NCBI RefSeq assembly: GCF_027925155.1
Contig: NZ_BSDY01000023.1
Location: 1 to 42,964, forward strand
Reading direction: 5' to 3'
DNA length: 42,964 nucleotides
DNA from: Propionigenium maris DSM 9537
GTDB lineage: Bacteria > Fusobacteriota > Fusobacteriia > Fusobacteriales > Fusobacteriaceae
The stretch's first letter is position 1. Every line of letters starts with the position of its first letter. The notes beneath the pieces were generated by a model that made no database searches, had not been told where the DNA came from, and saw nothing but the letters and a program-made list of their open reading frames with translations. Below, one piece after another: positions 16,958-25,747 of the stretch. The position numbers were made by a program, and so were the translations under genes.

Positions 16958-17392
16958 CTATACTCCAATTGGAGCTTTCTTAACTACTCCATTAAACGTT
17001 AACCCAAACCCTTGATCTGCCGAGTTGTTTCTACCACCCTCATGATCCCCAGCAGGAGCCATATTAATTCCTGTTACGGTAGAATTGTTGTTCCTGTCAT
17101 TCACCACGATTTGGATCGCTGGTCTTTTAGGCAACTCAAACCAACCATTTATAAAAGTTTCAATAGCATCGTATTCGTCTGAATCCCTTGGGAGGTTAAA
17201 ACCAATACTTCCTGGCTCCCTCTGAACCGAATGGGCTGTAAAGCCTGATGTAGTTGTCTTACTCTCCGTCTTATATCCTGTTTTATATGTATAACCATCA
17301 TCATCAAGGTTTTTTAGGTTAACTGTGGCTAATCCGGTAGCACTTATGACGATGTTTACGTTTCCTAAATCATTTACGTCTGTTCCAAACAT
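16958..17392 (-). CDS. Tail tube protein (DUF3277-like)
   Basis: A protein of 144 residues, beta-rich, with the pattern NIVISATGLATVNLKNL at the start, GYKTESKTTTSGFTAHSVQR in the middle and FGLTFNGVVKKAPIGV at the end. It is immediately downstream of the sheath gene, and its size (140-150) is that of simple contractile-tail tube proteins in Pam3- and Mu-like phages. It forms the inner tube through which DNA passes. Confidence 0.8.
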   Translation of the reverse strand: MFGTDVNDLGNVNIVISATGLATVNLKNLDDDGYTYKTGYKTESKTTTSGFTAHSVQREPGSIGFNLPRDSDEYDAIETFINGWFELPKRPAIQIVVNDRNNNSTVTGINMAPAGDHEGGRNNSADQGFGLTFNGVVKKAPIGV

Positions 17393-17406
17393 CTGTTACC
17401 TCCTTT

Positions 17407-18453
17407 TTAGTTAAGTAATTCAAATTCAGTTTCTACTTTGTGAATCTTATTGAGAACTCTTACCGATGCTTTTTGCTTATAAACCCTTTGTCCTAAAGTA
17501 TCTTTAGGAATATCATCAACAGGTGTGATTCCCATTTTGAAGTCTTTAGGGGTTTTATCTTTGTTTCCAAGGAAAAACCCACCTATAACAGCTTCAGTAG
17601 CAAGGGTCTGGACTACAGATGTAAAGATTGAAGTTCCATCATCGTCATACCCTATAGATTTGTTACTCATAATCTCGTTATTAGTTCTTCTATTATTCTC
17701 TTTGATTAGCCACTGCTCTCCAATAGCTATATCGTGCCATGTCCCATCTGTTCCCTTACTTTGAGTACAAGCTCCGTAGTCGATCCCCCCGGATCTGCTT
17801 CCAACGGCATATGTCACAATCCCTAGAGCTTCCATCTCGTTCACTTCTGTAGTGGTGTATCCGGCTATCTGAGCCCCCTGGAGAACCATTCCATTTGTAT
17901 TTTGGCTGCCTGGGAAGAAAGGGTATATCCCTCCGCATATTCTTCCGGCAAGGTGATCATCTTTATCCGTCATCACAAGAAGTACCTTTTTGAGGTTTAT
18001 CTCCTGACGAAGTGTTTTAGCTGCAGTAAGGGAAGTCCCCTTGTCTAACTGGATTACAGCTGTAATCGGCTTGATCGCCACTACCTTGCAAGCTGACTTA
18101 ATATCATCAACGCCATAGAAAGCATTGGTTACAGCTGAAAAGTTATCCTTCCCTTGTTCATAAAGGTTTAAGAAGATCTCCTCCGCTGTGGTGTTGGTGG
18201 AAGTAGCCTTGTCTTCCCCATAAACAGCTTTTATCTTAGGTGTGGGGATCTGAGCGTGCATGGCTACCGCTACCTTGTAAGCTTCATCTGTCACTGCAAG
18301 AAGAGGTGTATCCCCCTCTATAAGCTCCTGCGGGTCCTTGAACTCTGTATAGGGGATATCCTTTCCTATATCTAGGATAAGTACCTTAGAATGATCGTCT
18401 CCGGCCATTATTTTTGTTTTGTCTATAGACTGCGTATTTGAAAATCGTGACAT
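17407..18453 (-). CDS. Tail sheath protein (DUF3383-like)
   Basis: A protein of 348 residues. The patterns LQGAQIAGYTTTEVNEMEALG, DWHDIAIGEQWLI-like (GTWHDIAIGEQWLIKEN) and a C-terminal QRVYKQKASVRVLNKIHKVE are those of sheath proteins in simple myoviruses. Its presence defines the virion as a contractile-tailed (myovirus) particle. At 348 residues it is at the short end, as in minimal sheaths lacking extra outer domains. It is followed after 14 bases by the tube gene. Confidence 0.85.
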   Translation of the reverse strand: MSRFSNTQSIDKTKIMAGDDHSKVLILDIGKDIPYTEFKDPQELIEGDTPLLAVTDEAYKVAVAMHAQIPTPKIKAVYGEDKATSTNTTAEEIFLNLYEQGKDNFSAVTNAFYGVDDIKSACKVVAIKPITAVIQLDKGTSLTAAKTLRQEINLKKVLLVMTDKDDHLAGRICGGIYPFFPGSQNTNGMVLQGAQIAGYTTTEVNEMEALGIVTYAVGSRSGGIDYGACTQSKGTDGTWHDIAIGEQWLIKENNRRTNNEIMSNKSIGYDDDGTSIFTSVVQTLATEAVIGGFFLGNKDKTPKDFKMGITPVDDIPKDTLGQRVYKQKASVRVLNKIHKVETEFELLN

Positions 18454-18454
18454 C

Positions 18455-19012
18455 TTAATCCTCCTTCACTGTATAATCTGTCTCCACCCTTTCAATAGTA
18501 GCGATAACGTCTGTATCTATGATTGAGAAGGTAAATTCGATATTTAATTTTTTATGATATAAGGCCTGAGAGTTCGTGTATCCGCTCAGGTCTGTTCCTG
18601 GAGCTCTCTTAAATGAGCTGTTTTTATAGAAATCGAAGTTCTCATGTTCCTTGTAATGGGTTCGGAGATATTGAAGGATCCTTCTTCTATTCAGGACCGC
18701 CCTCCCAACCTTGTCCAGAGAATTGTTTTCTTCTTTGTCTGCTATGTTTATGGAGCAAAGCCAAAGAGGAGTGTAGATATAACTCCTCTCAATGTCATAT
18801 TTGAAATCAGGATCTGCAGAAGGCATCCTTCTATCCCTTGTGACAACCTTTGAGGTGCTCTTTTCAACCTCTGTAAGAGTAAATCTGACCTTTGGATATA
18901 CTTTTTCTTGTTCAGGAAGTAGGTCGTTGCCATCTTCAAGCACATTTTCAATCCCTGTTATATTTTTAATAAGATCTCCGAAGAAGATCCTCCAAGCTGT
19001 TTCGTTATCCAT
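18455..19012 (-). CDS. Putative tail terminator / neck protein
   Basis: A protein of 185 residues between the connector genes and the sheath, where the tail terminator lies in this phage type. The N-terminus (WRIFFGDLIKNITGIENVLEDG) and the KVRFTLTEVEKSTSKV strand pattern, with the C-terminal KLNIEFTFSIIDTDVIATIE, resemble ring-forming terminator proteins. It overlaps the connector gene before it by eight bases. No clear family signature is visible, so the role comes from synteny. Confidence 0.6.
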   Translation of the reverse strand: MDNETAWRIFFGDLIKNITGIENVLEDGNDLLPEQEKVYPKVRFTLTEVEKSTSKVVTRDRRMPSADPDFKYDIERSYIYTPLWLCSINIADKEENNSLDKVGRAVLNRRRILQYLRTHYKEHENFDFYKNSSFKRAPGTDLSGYTNSQALYHKKLNIEFTFSIIDTDVIATIERVETDYTVKED

Positions 19013-19346
19013 AGATCACCTCCTTACAGATAAAAGAACGGCAGTCGCTATACTCTGAAGGGTCTATTTTTTCTACAATGTAGGATCTATCACCATACTT
19101 AAACTCGGCCCCTTGCTTTAGATCTGCCACAACCTCAGAATCAAACTTTACTAGTAGCTCACACCCTCCATCCACAAGCCCAAGTTCTTCTTTGATGTCA
19201 GAGTCAAGATCCAGCTTGATAGCTTTAAAATTGACTTCAGACACTGTAGTTTTGACATTCTTATAGGCTACGGTTTCATATGTCTTTTTTATAAGGGAAA
19301 GAGGTACTTCGAACTCCTTAAAGTAGTCATAAGCCACCAGTATCAT
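19005..19346 (-). CDS. Putative head-tail stopper protein
   Basis: A protein of 113 residues, mostly beta strands, with FKYGDRSYIVEKIDPSEYSDCRSFICKEVIYG near the C-terminus, a pattern common in head closure (stopper) proteins. It lies between the HK97 gp10-like gene and the terminator gene and overlaps both by four to eight bases. The call is from size, strand pattern and order. Confidence 0.55.
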   Translation of the reverse strand: MILVAYDYFKEFEVPLSLIKKTYETVAYKNVKTTVSEVNFKAIKLDLDSDIKEELGLVDGGCELLVKFDSEVVADLKQGAEFKYGDRSYIVEKIDPSEYSDCRSFICKEVIYG

Positions 19347-19858
19347 GATTTATCACCTAGCTTCATTGTCTTTCCTCCATTAACTTTTGCTCCAGCCCTC
19401 TTTTGCATCTCTCCGGTGTCAACCAGAGGATCGTTCTTCCCTTTGAGCCATACTGTAACAGGGCTATTACTAGGAGAAACGGTATCCCTTATAACAGCCT
19501 TGATGGTGCTTGCTCCATCTCTGCCGATCTGATTCCCTACTTCTCTCATGGTTTTTTCTTCTCTCACAACAGCCCTAATCCCTGTGATGGCAGTGTCTAA
19601 GGCTTGCTTTCTTATCTTTATGGCTGAGATATCCATGAAAGGCCTCGCTGGGATCTTGACCCTCTTGTTCCTTCCGGCACTGTTGGTCCCGTCATTGAGA
19701 GTATTAACCAGGGCAACCATATCAAAGCTGCTCCCCTCCTCGTTGTCGATAGGGCTTTTACCTTTATCTTCAGCAAAATACCCTACCTTAACATTAATTT
19801 TTTTTGTCAGCCTTTTTCTTAGGTTCTGGTTTGGCTTCCTCTTCACTTTTACTTTCAT
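19343..19858 (-). CDS. Head-tail joining protein, HK97 gp10/virion morphogenesis type
   Basis: A protein of 171 residues. The motifs IPARPFMD (about residue 70) and PLVDTGEMQKR (about residue 145), separated by a long helix, are the signature of gp10-like and phage virion morphogenesis proteins that help join tail to head. The ATG at 19858 lies 65 bases inside the previous gene but has AGGAGA seven bases upstream, so the overlap appears genuine. Confidence 0.78.
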   Translation of the reverse strand: MKVKVKRKPNQNLRKRLTKKINVKVGYFAEDKGKSPIDNEEGSSFDMVALVNTLNDGTNSAGRNKRVKIPARPFMDISAIKIRKQALDTAITGIRAVVREEKTMREVGNQIGRDGASTIKAVIRDTVSPSNSPVTVWLKGKNDPLVDTGEMQKRAGAKVNGGKTMKLGDKS

Positions 19859-20075
19859 TAGCTTTCTCCTGCTCTTCTAGGATACCCTTCAGGGTTTTAC
19901 CACCTATTTTAATCTCAGTGCAGATAGGTTCTTTTTTACCAAGCTTTACCAGGATGACCTCCACCTCTCTATCTGTAAGCTCGACCTCGGTTTCTTTATC
20001 TTTTTCTAGCTTTTGCTTTAAATGACCTATATTGATGTTGATGTCTCTACTGGCCACTATTTTTACTTTTGCCAA
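19794..20075 (-). CDS. Small head-tail region protein with lysine-rich tail
   Basis: A protein of 93 residues starting MAKVKIVASRDININIGHL, with a beta-rich first half and a C-terminal tail of alternating E and K (low complexity). It shares its last 65 bases with the next gene in another frame. It lies inside the connector cluster. No family is recognised. The short beta domain plus charged tail could be a minor structural or assembly factor. Confidence 0.6.
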   Translation of the reverse strand: MAKVKIVASRDININIGHLKQKLEKDKETEVELTDREVEVILVKLGKKEPICTEIKIGGKTLKGILEEQEKANESKSEEEAKPEPKKKADKKN

Positions 20076-20087
20076 TTTTTCTACCTC

Positions 20088-20468
20088 CTATCTCACTAAA
20101 AAGCTATTATTCTCATCGCTGCCAACGTTACTATTGCAGTGTGAGTCGATTAATTCCTTATAAGCACGGCCATAAGGTGTTAAATCATAGTTGTTCTCAA
20201 CCTTTGATTTAAAACCGCCTCTTCGGTAAAACTTTTTCTCTACCTTATCCTTAAGCTTCACGCTCTCTACATTGGCCAGCCCTTCTGAATCAGCTACTGT
20301 ATAAAGGTAGTGGGAAGCCAAGAGACCATGTGCATGGTCTCTTTCAGCTTCAGGGATACAGTCGGATATTTTATTTCCTGTATATCCGATCCAATATGTA
20401 ATGGTCTCTTCAGGCAGATGCTTCGCCCCAGGATATATGGATAAGATGTTATTTTTATCTGCTGCCAT
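20088..20468 (-). CDS. Head-tail adaptor (DUF4054-like)
   Basis: A protein of 126 residues with the usual layout of DUF4054 adaptors. It has an N-terminal YPGAKHLPEETITYWI helix, a central AERDHAHGLLASHYLYTVA segment in which the alternating H and small residues are characteristic, and a C-terminal DLTPYGRAYKELIDSH motif. These proteins bind the portal as the first connector ring. The position two genes after the capsid is as expected. Confidence 0.82.
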   Translation of the reverse strand: MAADKNNILSIYPGAKHLPEETITYWIGYTGNKISDCIPEAERDHAHGLLASHYLYTVADSEGLANVESVKLKDKVEKKFYRRGGFKSKVENNYDLTPYGRAYKELIDSHCNSNVGSDENNSFLVR

Positions 20469-20477
20469 GTCCCCTCC

Positions 20478-20888
20478 TTACAGCCCCTCTTTTTCTCTCA
20501 AGTGCTTCACGATCTCATCCTTACGAGTTTCGTCAGTTCTGTTTCCTGGCTTGCTGCCTAGAATCTCCTCATACAGAGCCTCGAGCTCCTCTCCAGCCAA
20601 AGCAGAGATGTAACCGTACTTTTCCTTGAAGGTCTCCTCAAGCTGCTCTTTTTCTTGTAGCTTTAAGCCTTCAGAGTTGAGCTCTTCCTTTGAGATTTCT
20701 TCAAACCTGACCTCAATCTCTTTTTTAGCCACTCTTCTTTTGATAGAAGGGTTCTTTAGCCACTCCTCTAAACTTTGGATCTGGTCTTCCGATACTTCCA
20801 CGGTGTGAGCCCCAAATGGGATGACCATCTTTGCCTGTGGCACAGTTAAGTTAGCTTTTACCCCGGATTTTATAAAAATTTTCTTCAT
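20478..20888 (-). CDS. Hypothetical structural-module protein
   Basis: A protein of 136 residues. The first about 45 residues look like a small beta domain (VKANLTVPQAKMVIPFGAHTVEVSEDQI). The remainder is highly charged and helical, ending in a SAP/HeH-like helix pair (TRKDEIVKHLREKEGL). It lies directly after the major capsid gene. Proteins of this type are often annotated as head proteins of unknown function, and the C-terminal helices might bind nucleic acid. Confidence 0.6.
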   Translation of the reverse strand: MKKIFIKSGVKANLTVPQAKMVIPFGAHTVEVSEDQIQSLEEWLKNPSIKRRVAKKEIEVRFEEISKEELNSEGLKLQEKEQLEETFKEKYGYISALAGEELEALYEEILGSKPGNRTDETRKDEIVKHLREKEGL

Positions 20889-20903
20889 TACTGCTCCCCC
20901 TTA

Positions 20904-21809
20904 TTATTTAACACCATCTAAATACATTACAGCTTCAGGATTGAACCCGATGACCTCAGAAACCTTCTCTTCAACAGGAACAACAGTCTTTCTCTTGTCT
21001 GGATACTCAGCTTGAGCTGAAGCTGCCTCAACTTCAATGAATCCATAGTTCTCAGGAGCTTCTTCTACTAGAGATACAGCTTCAACACCAGAATCATCAA
21101 CTACCCCGTAGGAATACTCTATATTGATAAGAGCCTTGATCTTCTCTTCTATTGTTACAGATGATTTGTCCGAATAGTCTTCTTTTAACTTAGGCCAGAA
21201 AGCTCTATTTACAAGAAGCTTATTTGCTTCATACTTTCCATCCTTGTTAAAGTCAGCTATGGATTCTATAACGTCCTTAAGAATCTCAGGACCAGTCTTC
21301 TTGGCCCAAGTAAATCCAGCGGCTCCAGTAACTACAGAATAACTTCTTCTCCCCGGAAGATTGGCTAACCCGATTCTTCCAAGTGGGGCATACCCTGAGA
21401 AGAGCACTTTATCCTCTGCTCTTAAAATGATGTCTACGGCTTTGTTAGTATCAGCAATAGGGATTACGTCTCCTCCCTCAATGGCATCTACTTCATCCGG
21501 CCCTAGCTCGACACCTATTCCAAGGAAGTGAAGGTGAGCTATGTGCTTTTTCTTTGAAGCCCTAATTCTTCCTAAGTCCTCTGATCTGCCATCTGAAACC
21601 TTTACTTCACCGGAGTAATCCACTTTTTGATATGTTACTGTTTTTTTGCTGACTGTTAGGTTTCTAAACCTTGATGGATCTATCTGTGGAATGTGCAGCC
21701 TGGCATCGATCTTCCCTTGTCTTTCCATGATGCTTGTTTCTAGAGCAGAGTTGAAAGGCTCCACGAGTCTTGTTACTCCTCCACCGCTTGATTTAGTTAC
21801 TTTTATCAT
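20904..21809 (-). CDS. Major capsid protein (DUF2184-like)
   Basis: A protein of 301 residues with patterns expected for HK97-fold capsids of the DUF2184 group: IDARLHIPQIDPSRFRNL (N-arm), a long spine helix around HLHFLGIGVELGPDEVDAIE, the loop VLFSGYAPLGRIGLANL and a C-terminal YGFIEVEAAS strand. It is flanked by the decoration/cement gene upstream in the operon and by connector genes downstream. It builds the icosahedral shell. Confidence 0.85.
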   Translation of the reverse strand: MIKVTKSSGGGVTRLVEPFNSALETSIMERQGKIDARLHIPQIDPSRFRNLTVSKKTVTYQKVDYSGEVKVSDGRSEDLGRIRASKKKHIAHLHFLGIGVELGPDEVDAIEGGDVIPIADTNKAVDIILRAEDKVLFSGYAPLGRIGLANLPGRRSYSVVTGAAGFTWAKKTGPEILKDVIESIADFNKDGKYEANKLLVNRAFWPKLKEDYSDKSSVTIEEKIKALINIEYSYGVVDDSGVEAVSLVEEAPENYGFIEVEAASAQAEYPDKRKTVVPVEEKVSEVIGFNPEAVMYLDGVK

Positions 21810-21825
21810 CTATTCCCTCCTAAAT

Positions 21826-22266
21826 TTAAAGTGTTAAAAAGTCCACGTATACTTCGATAATGTCGCCTAATACTCCACTTTCTAGAGCTCTAGCTGGTAT
21901 ATTTGCTTTACCGGCATTATCTTTTTTAAAGAATGTTTTCCCATCTGCAGATACAGATAAAAGATCATGCTTTTCAACAGCCTCTCCAAGCTTCAGCTTG
22001 ACTGTCCCTTGTTTCCTGTAGCTCATGGAAACCCCATCGCCATACTGGTCGGCCTCAGATACCTCTTGAGCGTAGTTGTCAAACAGAGCAATCCCTACAG
22101 GGGAGTCTGTAACCAAAGCCATTGGCTTAAGCTGCTGGGCCGTAGTTCCTGGAATTACAACCCTTCCGAACTCTACAACCCCCTCTGAAAGCTCCTGAGA
22201 ATCTACTCTCGGATATCCTGTTTGTCCTGGCATTCCTGAAATAATATTGTCAGCTCCTATTTTCAT
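21826..22266 (-). CDS. Capsid cement / decoration protein
   Basis: A protein of 146 residues, beta-rich, with GFP-like order of short strands: VVIPGTTAQQLKPMALVTDS, MSYRKQGTVKLKLGEAVEKH and ARALESGVLGDIIEVYVDFL at the end. This is the layout of structural cement (gp24-like) proteins that sit on the capsid surface. It is encoded between the protease-scaffold and the capsid gene, the normal place for it. Confidence 0.72.
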   Translation of the reverse strand: MKIGADNIISGMPGQTGYPRVDSQELSEGVVEFGRVVIPGTTAQQLKPMALVTDSPVGIALFDNYAQEVSEADQYGDGVSMSYRKQGTVKLKLGEAVEKHDLLSVSADGKTFFKKDNAGKANIPARALESGVLGDIIEVYVDFLTL

Positions 22267-22269
22267 TTA

Positions 22270-22698
22270 TTACTTCCCCTCCTTTATGCTTTTGGTAACT
22301 TCTGATAAAGTGGCTCCTCCAGGTGTACCTGGCTTAGACTTTTCAACCTTTACATTCGAAGTGCTTGCACTCTTCCTGATATCGATCTCAGCTTCGATTC
22401 GTGCTTCGGCTTGTGCCTCTGTCATATCTTCAGAGCCAATGTTGACAGACTTAAGAACCTCTAGGGCCACTTCTCCTGGAGTGTGTTCCCCTTCGATTTC
22501 TACATTGGCAAGCCCCATAGACTCCCCAAACTCGATATACTTTTTGATTTGAGTCTGTGCTGCCTCATTCTTCTTGTTTTTCTCAACCTCTGCCTGGTTG
22601 TTTTTTAGCTCTGAATTTTCAGTCTCAAGGGTTTCAATTTTCTTTTCTAAAGGTTCCATTGACTTTTTAACTAGTGCTTGTATTTCTTGCTCTGTCAT
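22270..22698 (-). CDS. Nested scaffold protein from an internal start
   Basis: An in-frame ATG at 22698 (residue 284 of the fusion) is preceded by a perfect AGGAGG with a seven-base spacer. It would encode 142 residues starting MTEQEIQALVKKSMEPL, containing only the coiled-coil scaffold. This mirrors lambda Nu3, which is made inside gene C. It allows many scaffold molecules per protease. Internal translation is inferred from the ribosome binding site. Confidence 0.75.
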   Translation of the reverse strand: MTEQEIQALVKKSMEPLEKKIETLETENSELKNNQAEVEKNKKNEAAQTQIKKYIEFGESMGLANVEIEGEHTPGEVALEVLKSVNIGSEDMTEAQAEARIEAEIDIRKSASTSNVKVEKSKPGTPGGATLSEVTKSIKEGK

Positions 22699-23547
22699 AT
22701 CTTCTCCTCCTGCTTTTTTAGATTTCTTTATATGTTTAATAATTTCTCCAGCTTCCATCTGTGAACTTAAATTGTCAAGAATGCCAGAAAATTCATCTAA
22801 ACCTTGCTTGAATTTTGGAATATCGCCCTCATACCAGAGAATGTCATGTAAGGACCACCAGAGGTCTGAAGCTGTATCAAGAATCTTTTGTGAATTTATT
22901 TGGTCACTAAGAACCCCTTTAGTTACAGGTTCAAGACCAAAGATACTCTTCATAAGATTGATAAACCCTTTTTTATCCTTGGCTATTTCTCCAAGGTTTA
23001 CATCCTGGTCGTCAAATTCTGCCATTCCTCCTATAGACCATCCATTAAGTTCCTCTGATTGGATCTTCTCCCAGGAGTTCCCTTTTACGATTGCAGCTGC
23101 AATCCAAGAGCCCTTCTCGAGTTCCTGGATCTCCCCCTTCTCATCCTCGTAGGTAGTAGCTTCTTCTAATTGAATATGCTTGATTATCTTAATCTCTTCG
23201 TTCTCTTGCCAATTATGCTCTGTATCAACCATATTCCCTGACTCAACTAGGGTATTAATACCCTTTGCGATCTCCTCTGGGATTGCAAAGTTATCATCAT
23301 AATCAGCTTTGTATGCTGGATAAGCACAGGAAACAGCCAGGTGCTCTCCTTCGCCAAGCTCAATATTATCAAGTCCAAGGCTTTTTAAAATTGCCTCTCC
23401 CTTAAGGATCTGAGACTTTGCTATGAATTTAAGCTGCTTTGTTTTCCCCTTGGTAACTAGCCAGTCAAGTTCTATATTGGGCTCTTTTACAGCTGATAGA
23501 GCACTCAAGTTCAAATTCTTCATTTCAATCGACTTTTTTACCTTCAT
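22270..23547 (-). CDS. XkdF-type prohead protease fused to scaffold
   Basis: A protein of 425 residues. Residues about 20-185 match the XkdF putative serine protease: EHLAVSCAYPAYKADYD, the histidine motif MVDTEHNW (H111) and GWSIGGMAEF with the likely nucleophile S171. Residues about 280-425 are a coiled coil with a flexible end, as in scaffolds. The protease-scaffold fusion lets one precursor guide capsid assembly and then digest itself. A strong internal start can make the scaffold alone (see the nested feature). The start is ATG with AGGAG upstream. Confidence 0.85.
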   Translation of the reverse strand: MKVKKSIEMKNLNLSALSAVKEPNIELDWLVTKGKTKQLKFIAKSQILKGEAILKSLGLDNIELGEGEHLAVSCAYPAYKADYDDNFAIPEEIAKGINTLVESGNMVDTEHNWQENEEIKIIKHIQLEEATTYEDEKGEIQELEKGSWIAAAIVKGNSWEKIQSEELNGWSIGGMAEFDDQDVNLGEIAKDKKGFINLMKSIFGLEPVTKGVLSDQINSQKILDTASDLWWSLHDILWYEGDIPKFKQGLDEFSGILDNLSSQMEAGEIIKHIKKSKKAGGEDMTEQEIQALVKKSMEPLEKKIETLETENSELKNNQAEVEKNKKNEAAQTQIKKYIEFGESMGLANVEIEGEHTPGEVALEVLKSVNIGSEDMTEAQAEARIEAEIDIRKSASTSNVKVEKSKPGTPGGATLSEVTKSIKEGK

Positions 23548-23678
23548 TTCAACTCCTTTTTTGTACTTGAATTTTGGTACTTTTTATTAATTTTAAGGGT
23601 GTTTGTCCGAGGAAAACCTCTTAAAACTGTCCACGCTTTAGAAGGTGGTCTCTACCCATTGAAAACATTAGCTTTATA

Positions 23679-23711
23679 ATCGAAGTTCGCATATTTTTGT
23701 TTTACGAACTT
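23679..23711. other. Stem-loop between capsid-protease and MuF genes
   Basis: CGAAGTTCG and CGAACTTCG form a nine-base inverted repeat with a 15-base AT-rich loop, just after the MuF gene in the transcribed direction. No U-tract follows, so it may be an mRNA stability or processing element in the 167-base gap. The rest of the gap shows no convincing gene. Confidence 0.5.
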
Positions 23712-23714
23712 CGC

Positions 23715-24461
23715 TTAAGCTGCTGATAAAACTTTATTGTTCCCGGTCTTCTTAAACTTTAAGATCTGGGTTTTAGTAGGAACTACAGGATAGCAACGAC
23801 ACGCCCAATCTTCCCCAGGCTCCAATCCTTCGCCCCATTTTCTCAGCGTTTCTCCCAACGCATCATGCTCTGGTCTAACTTTGTCATCCCCTTGGGTCAT
23901 CCAGATGTAATACTCCATCCCGTTAGCTTTAAAAAGCCCCTTAGAAGTTTCTCTCACAAGGTTTCCTGTCTGATCTGAAGCCCAGAAAGCCATCTTTCCC
24001 TCAGTAACCTTTTTCCCCTCTGCCACGGCCTGAGTCAAAAACTCCTTTATCCTTTTATCAACTTCTATTTTTATATCTATGTGTGTGAGGCTGCTCGTAT
24101 CTTTGAACTCAGCCACTGCAGCTATAAACTTATTGAGTACAGTCTGCTTGTGGAATTGGTTCGCTGCTATAGCTGCAGAATAAGCTCCTATGATCCATTC
24201 ATCATGTGAGTATTCCTCAGCCACCGTCTCCACCTCTCCCTGGAACGCTGTGTTTAACTCCTCGGTTCCCTGTAGGAATAAAGCTGCTACAAGTGCTAGG
24301 GCTTCAGATTTCTCTTCATCAGAAACCTGGTGGTCACTTTGAAGCTGCTCCAGTACCTCTTCTTCTGTCCCTGGGGTATCAATAAGATCCTCCCCAAAGT
24401 CATCAACAAGCTTAAGCAGGCCTTTTTTAAATTTCTCATCAAAAGATAAATCAAGATTCAT
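23715..24461 (-). CDS. Minor head protein, Mu gpF/SPP1 gp7-like
   Basis: A protein of 248 residues. The C-terminal third has the Phage_Mu_F signature: YYIWMTQGDDKVRPEHDALG followed by GEDWACRCYPVVP, with the conserved cysteine pair and histidine. The N-terminal part is acidic and helical. Members bind the portal and the capsid interior and may be ejected with the DNA. It overlaps the portal gene by eleven bases, the usual portal-MuF coupling. Confidence 0.87.
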   Translation of the reverse strand: MNLDLSFDEKFKKGLLKLVDDFGEDLIDTPGTEEEVLEQLQSDHQVSDEEKSEALALVAALFLQGTEELNTAFQGEVETVAEEYSHDEWIIGAYSAAIAANQFHKQTVLNKFIAAVAEFKDTSSLTHIDIKIEVDKRIKEFLTQAVAEGKKVTEGKMAFWASDQTGNLVRETSKGLFKANGMEYYIWMTQGDDKVRPEHDALGETLRKWGEGLEPGEDWACRCYPVVPTKTQILKFKKTGNNKVLSAA

Positions 24462-25737
24462 GTCCAGTCACCTTGGCGAGCTGCTCCAGCATTCCCTCGT
24501 CAAAGTCCAGGGAGTTTGCAAGCTCAAATACTGCTGCCCTAGCTGTTTCTCTTCCCTTTGTTCCTGCTAACTTATTAAAGGCATCTATAAGCTTGTTAAG
24601 AAGTTCTACTTTTGCATCAGCCAGATCAATAGAATCCTTTTCAGATAGTGCTCTTAAGTCTCCCCACTGAATCTCATATTTTCCAAGATTGATTGCTTCA
24701 GCTACTTTTTTTACTATGAAGTTAATGGTAGGCTCCATATCTCTCTTTCTAGTAACTTCTAACATCTGAAAATACTGTTCTCTATCCTCCTGGCCAGCTG
24801 CCAAAACTCCTTTCTGCTGGCCTAAGAGCCTTTGCTTGGGGATACCAGTACAAGAGGATATTACTTCCATGACAAACTGATACCAGTTAACTGGATTAAC
24901 ACCCGTTCCAGCATTTATCGACTCTACACCATCCTCTCTACTTATAAAGGCTTGAGTTTTGGTATTGATATCTTTAAGGAACTCCTCCTGTTCCTGATCT
25001 TGGCCAGCCACAGCTTTTTTTGTCTTAAAGAAGATCCAGTTAAGTCTGTAGGCAATCTCAGCCAGGCTCCATTTTATAGTGTGAGTCATCATTAGCTCCA
25101 TTCGTAGCTTTTGAAGCTGTGAGATGCCCGTTCCTTTTTTTGTCTTTCCCCCTCTATTATGGAGGAGGTGGACTCTTGATTTGTGGACCACCACGTCCCC
25201 AAAAGGCTTCTTACTAAGCTTCAAAACTTTTATGTCTCCAAAATCTTCACTCAGAAAGTCGTCGTTATACTTAATCTCTTGGATGACATTAGACCCCTGG
25301 ACATTAAATTTTCTTACTCCAGTTATTCTTCCCAGATCCTCAGATAGAGAGGCTCCTCCCAACTCATCGAAAACTCCGTACATGATTGAGGTTCCATGTT
25401 TACGGCTTATTATTCCCATTCTTATAGCGAGCTTTTCAATGTCTAGGTCTTTATCCTGGATGTAGTTTTTAAACCTCTCTTGATCTCCCTCATTATCAAA
25501 AAGAATTTTTATTCCATCCTTGGCAGCATCCAGAATGGGAATAGAGATTATTCTTTGAATAAATTCATTGTTGTCATAGTATGTTTTTTCTTGCTTGAAA
25601 TTAAGGTTGTCTACCTTTGTTGGATCTATGCTCAAAGAATCAAAACCTCTTCCCTCTTTATTTTTCAAGCTTTTATTTGTAACTATTTGTCCTTTGGGCT
25701 CAGCCCTATTCTTTTGAATTCTTTTTTTTCTTGCCAC
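24451..25737 (-). CDS. Portal protein (DUF1073-like)
   Basis: A protein of 428 residues starting with GTG at 25737 after AGGAGGGAATGT. Patterns of the anti-CBASS-linked DUF1073 portal group are visible: FIQRIISIPILDAAKDGIKI near residue 60, RKHGTSIMYGVFDE, a wing region, then ISSCTGIPKQRLLGQQKGVLA (about residue 290) and REQYFQMLE. Portal proteins form the dodecameric ring for DNA packaging and tail attachment. It lies between the terminase and the MuF gene. Confidence 0.88.
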   Translation of the reverse strand: MARKKRIQKNRAEPKGQIVTNKSLKNKEGRGFDSLSIDPTKVDNLNFKQEKTYYDNNEFIQRIISIPILDAAKDGIKILFDNEGDQERFKNYIQDKDLDIEKLAIRMGIISRKHGTSIMYGVFDELGGASLSEDLGRITGVRKFNVQGSNVIQEIKYNDDFLSEDFGDIKVLKLSKKPFGDVVVHKSRVHLLHNRGGKTKKGTGISQLQKLRMELMMTHTIKWSLAEIAYRLNWIFFKTKKAVAGQDQEQEEFLKDINTKTQAFISREDGVESINAGTGVNPVNWYQFVMEVISSCTGIPKQRLLGQQKGVLAAGQEDREQYFQMLEVTRKRDMEPTINFIVKKVAEAINLGKYEIQWGDLRALSEKDSIDLADAKVELLNKLIDAFNKLAGTKGRETARAAVFELANSLDFDEGMLEQLAKVTGHES

Positions 25738-25747
25738 ACATTCCCTC

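Noticed and set aside
23624..23695. Possible 23-residue peptide in the gap after the MuF gene
   Set aside because: There is no ribosome binding site, and it partly overlaps the stem-loop. Nothing supports translation.
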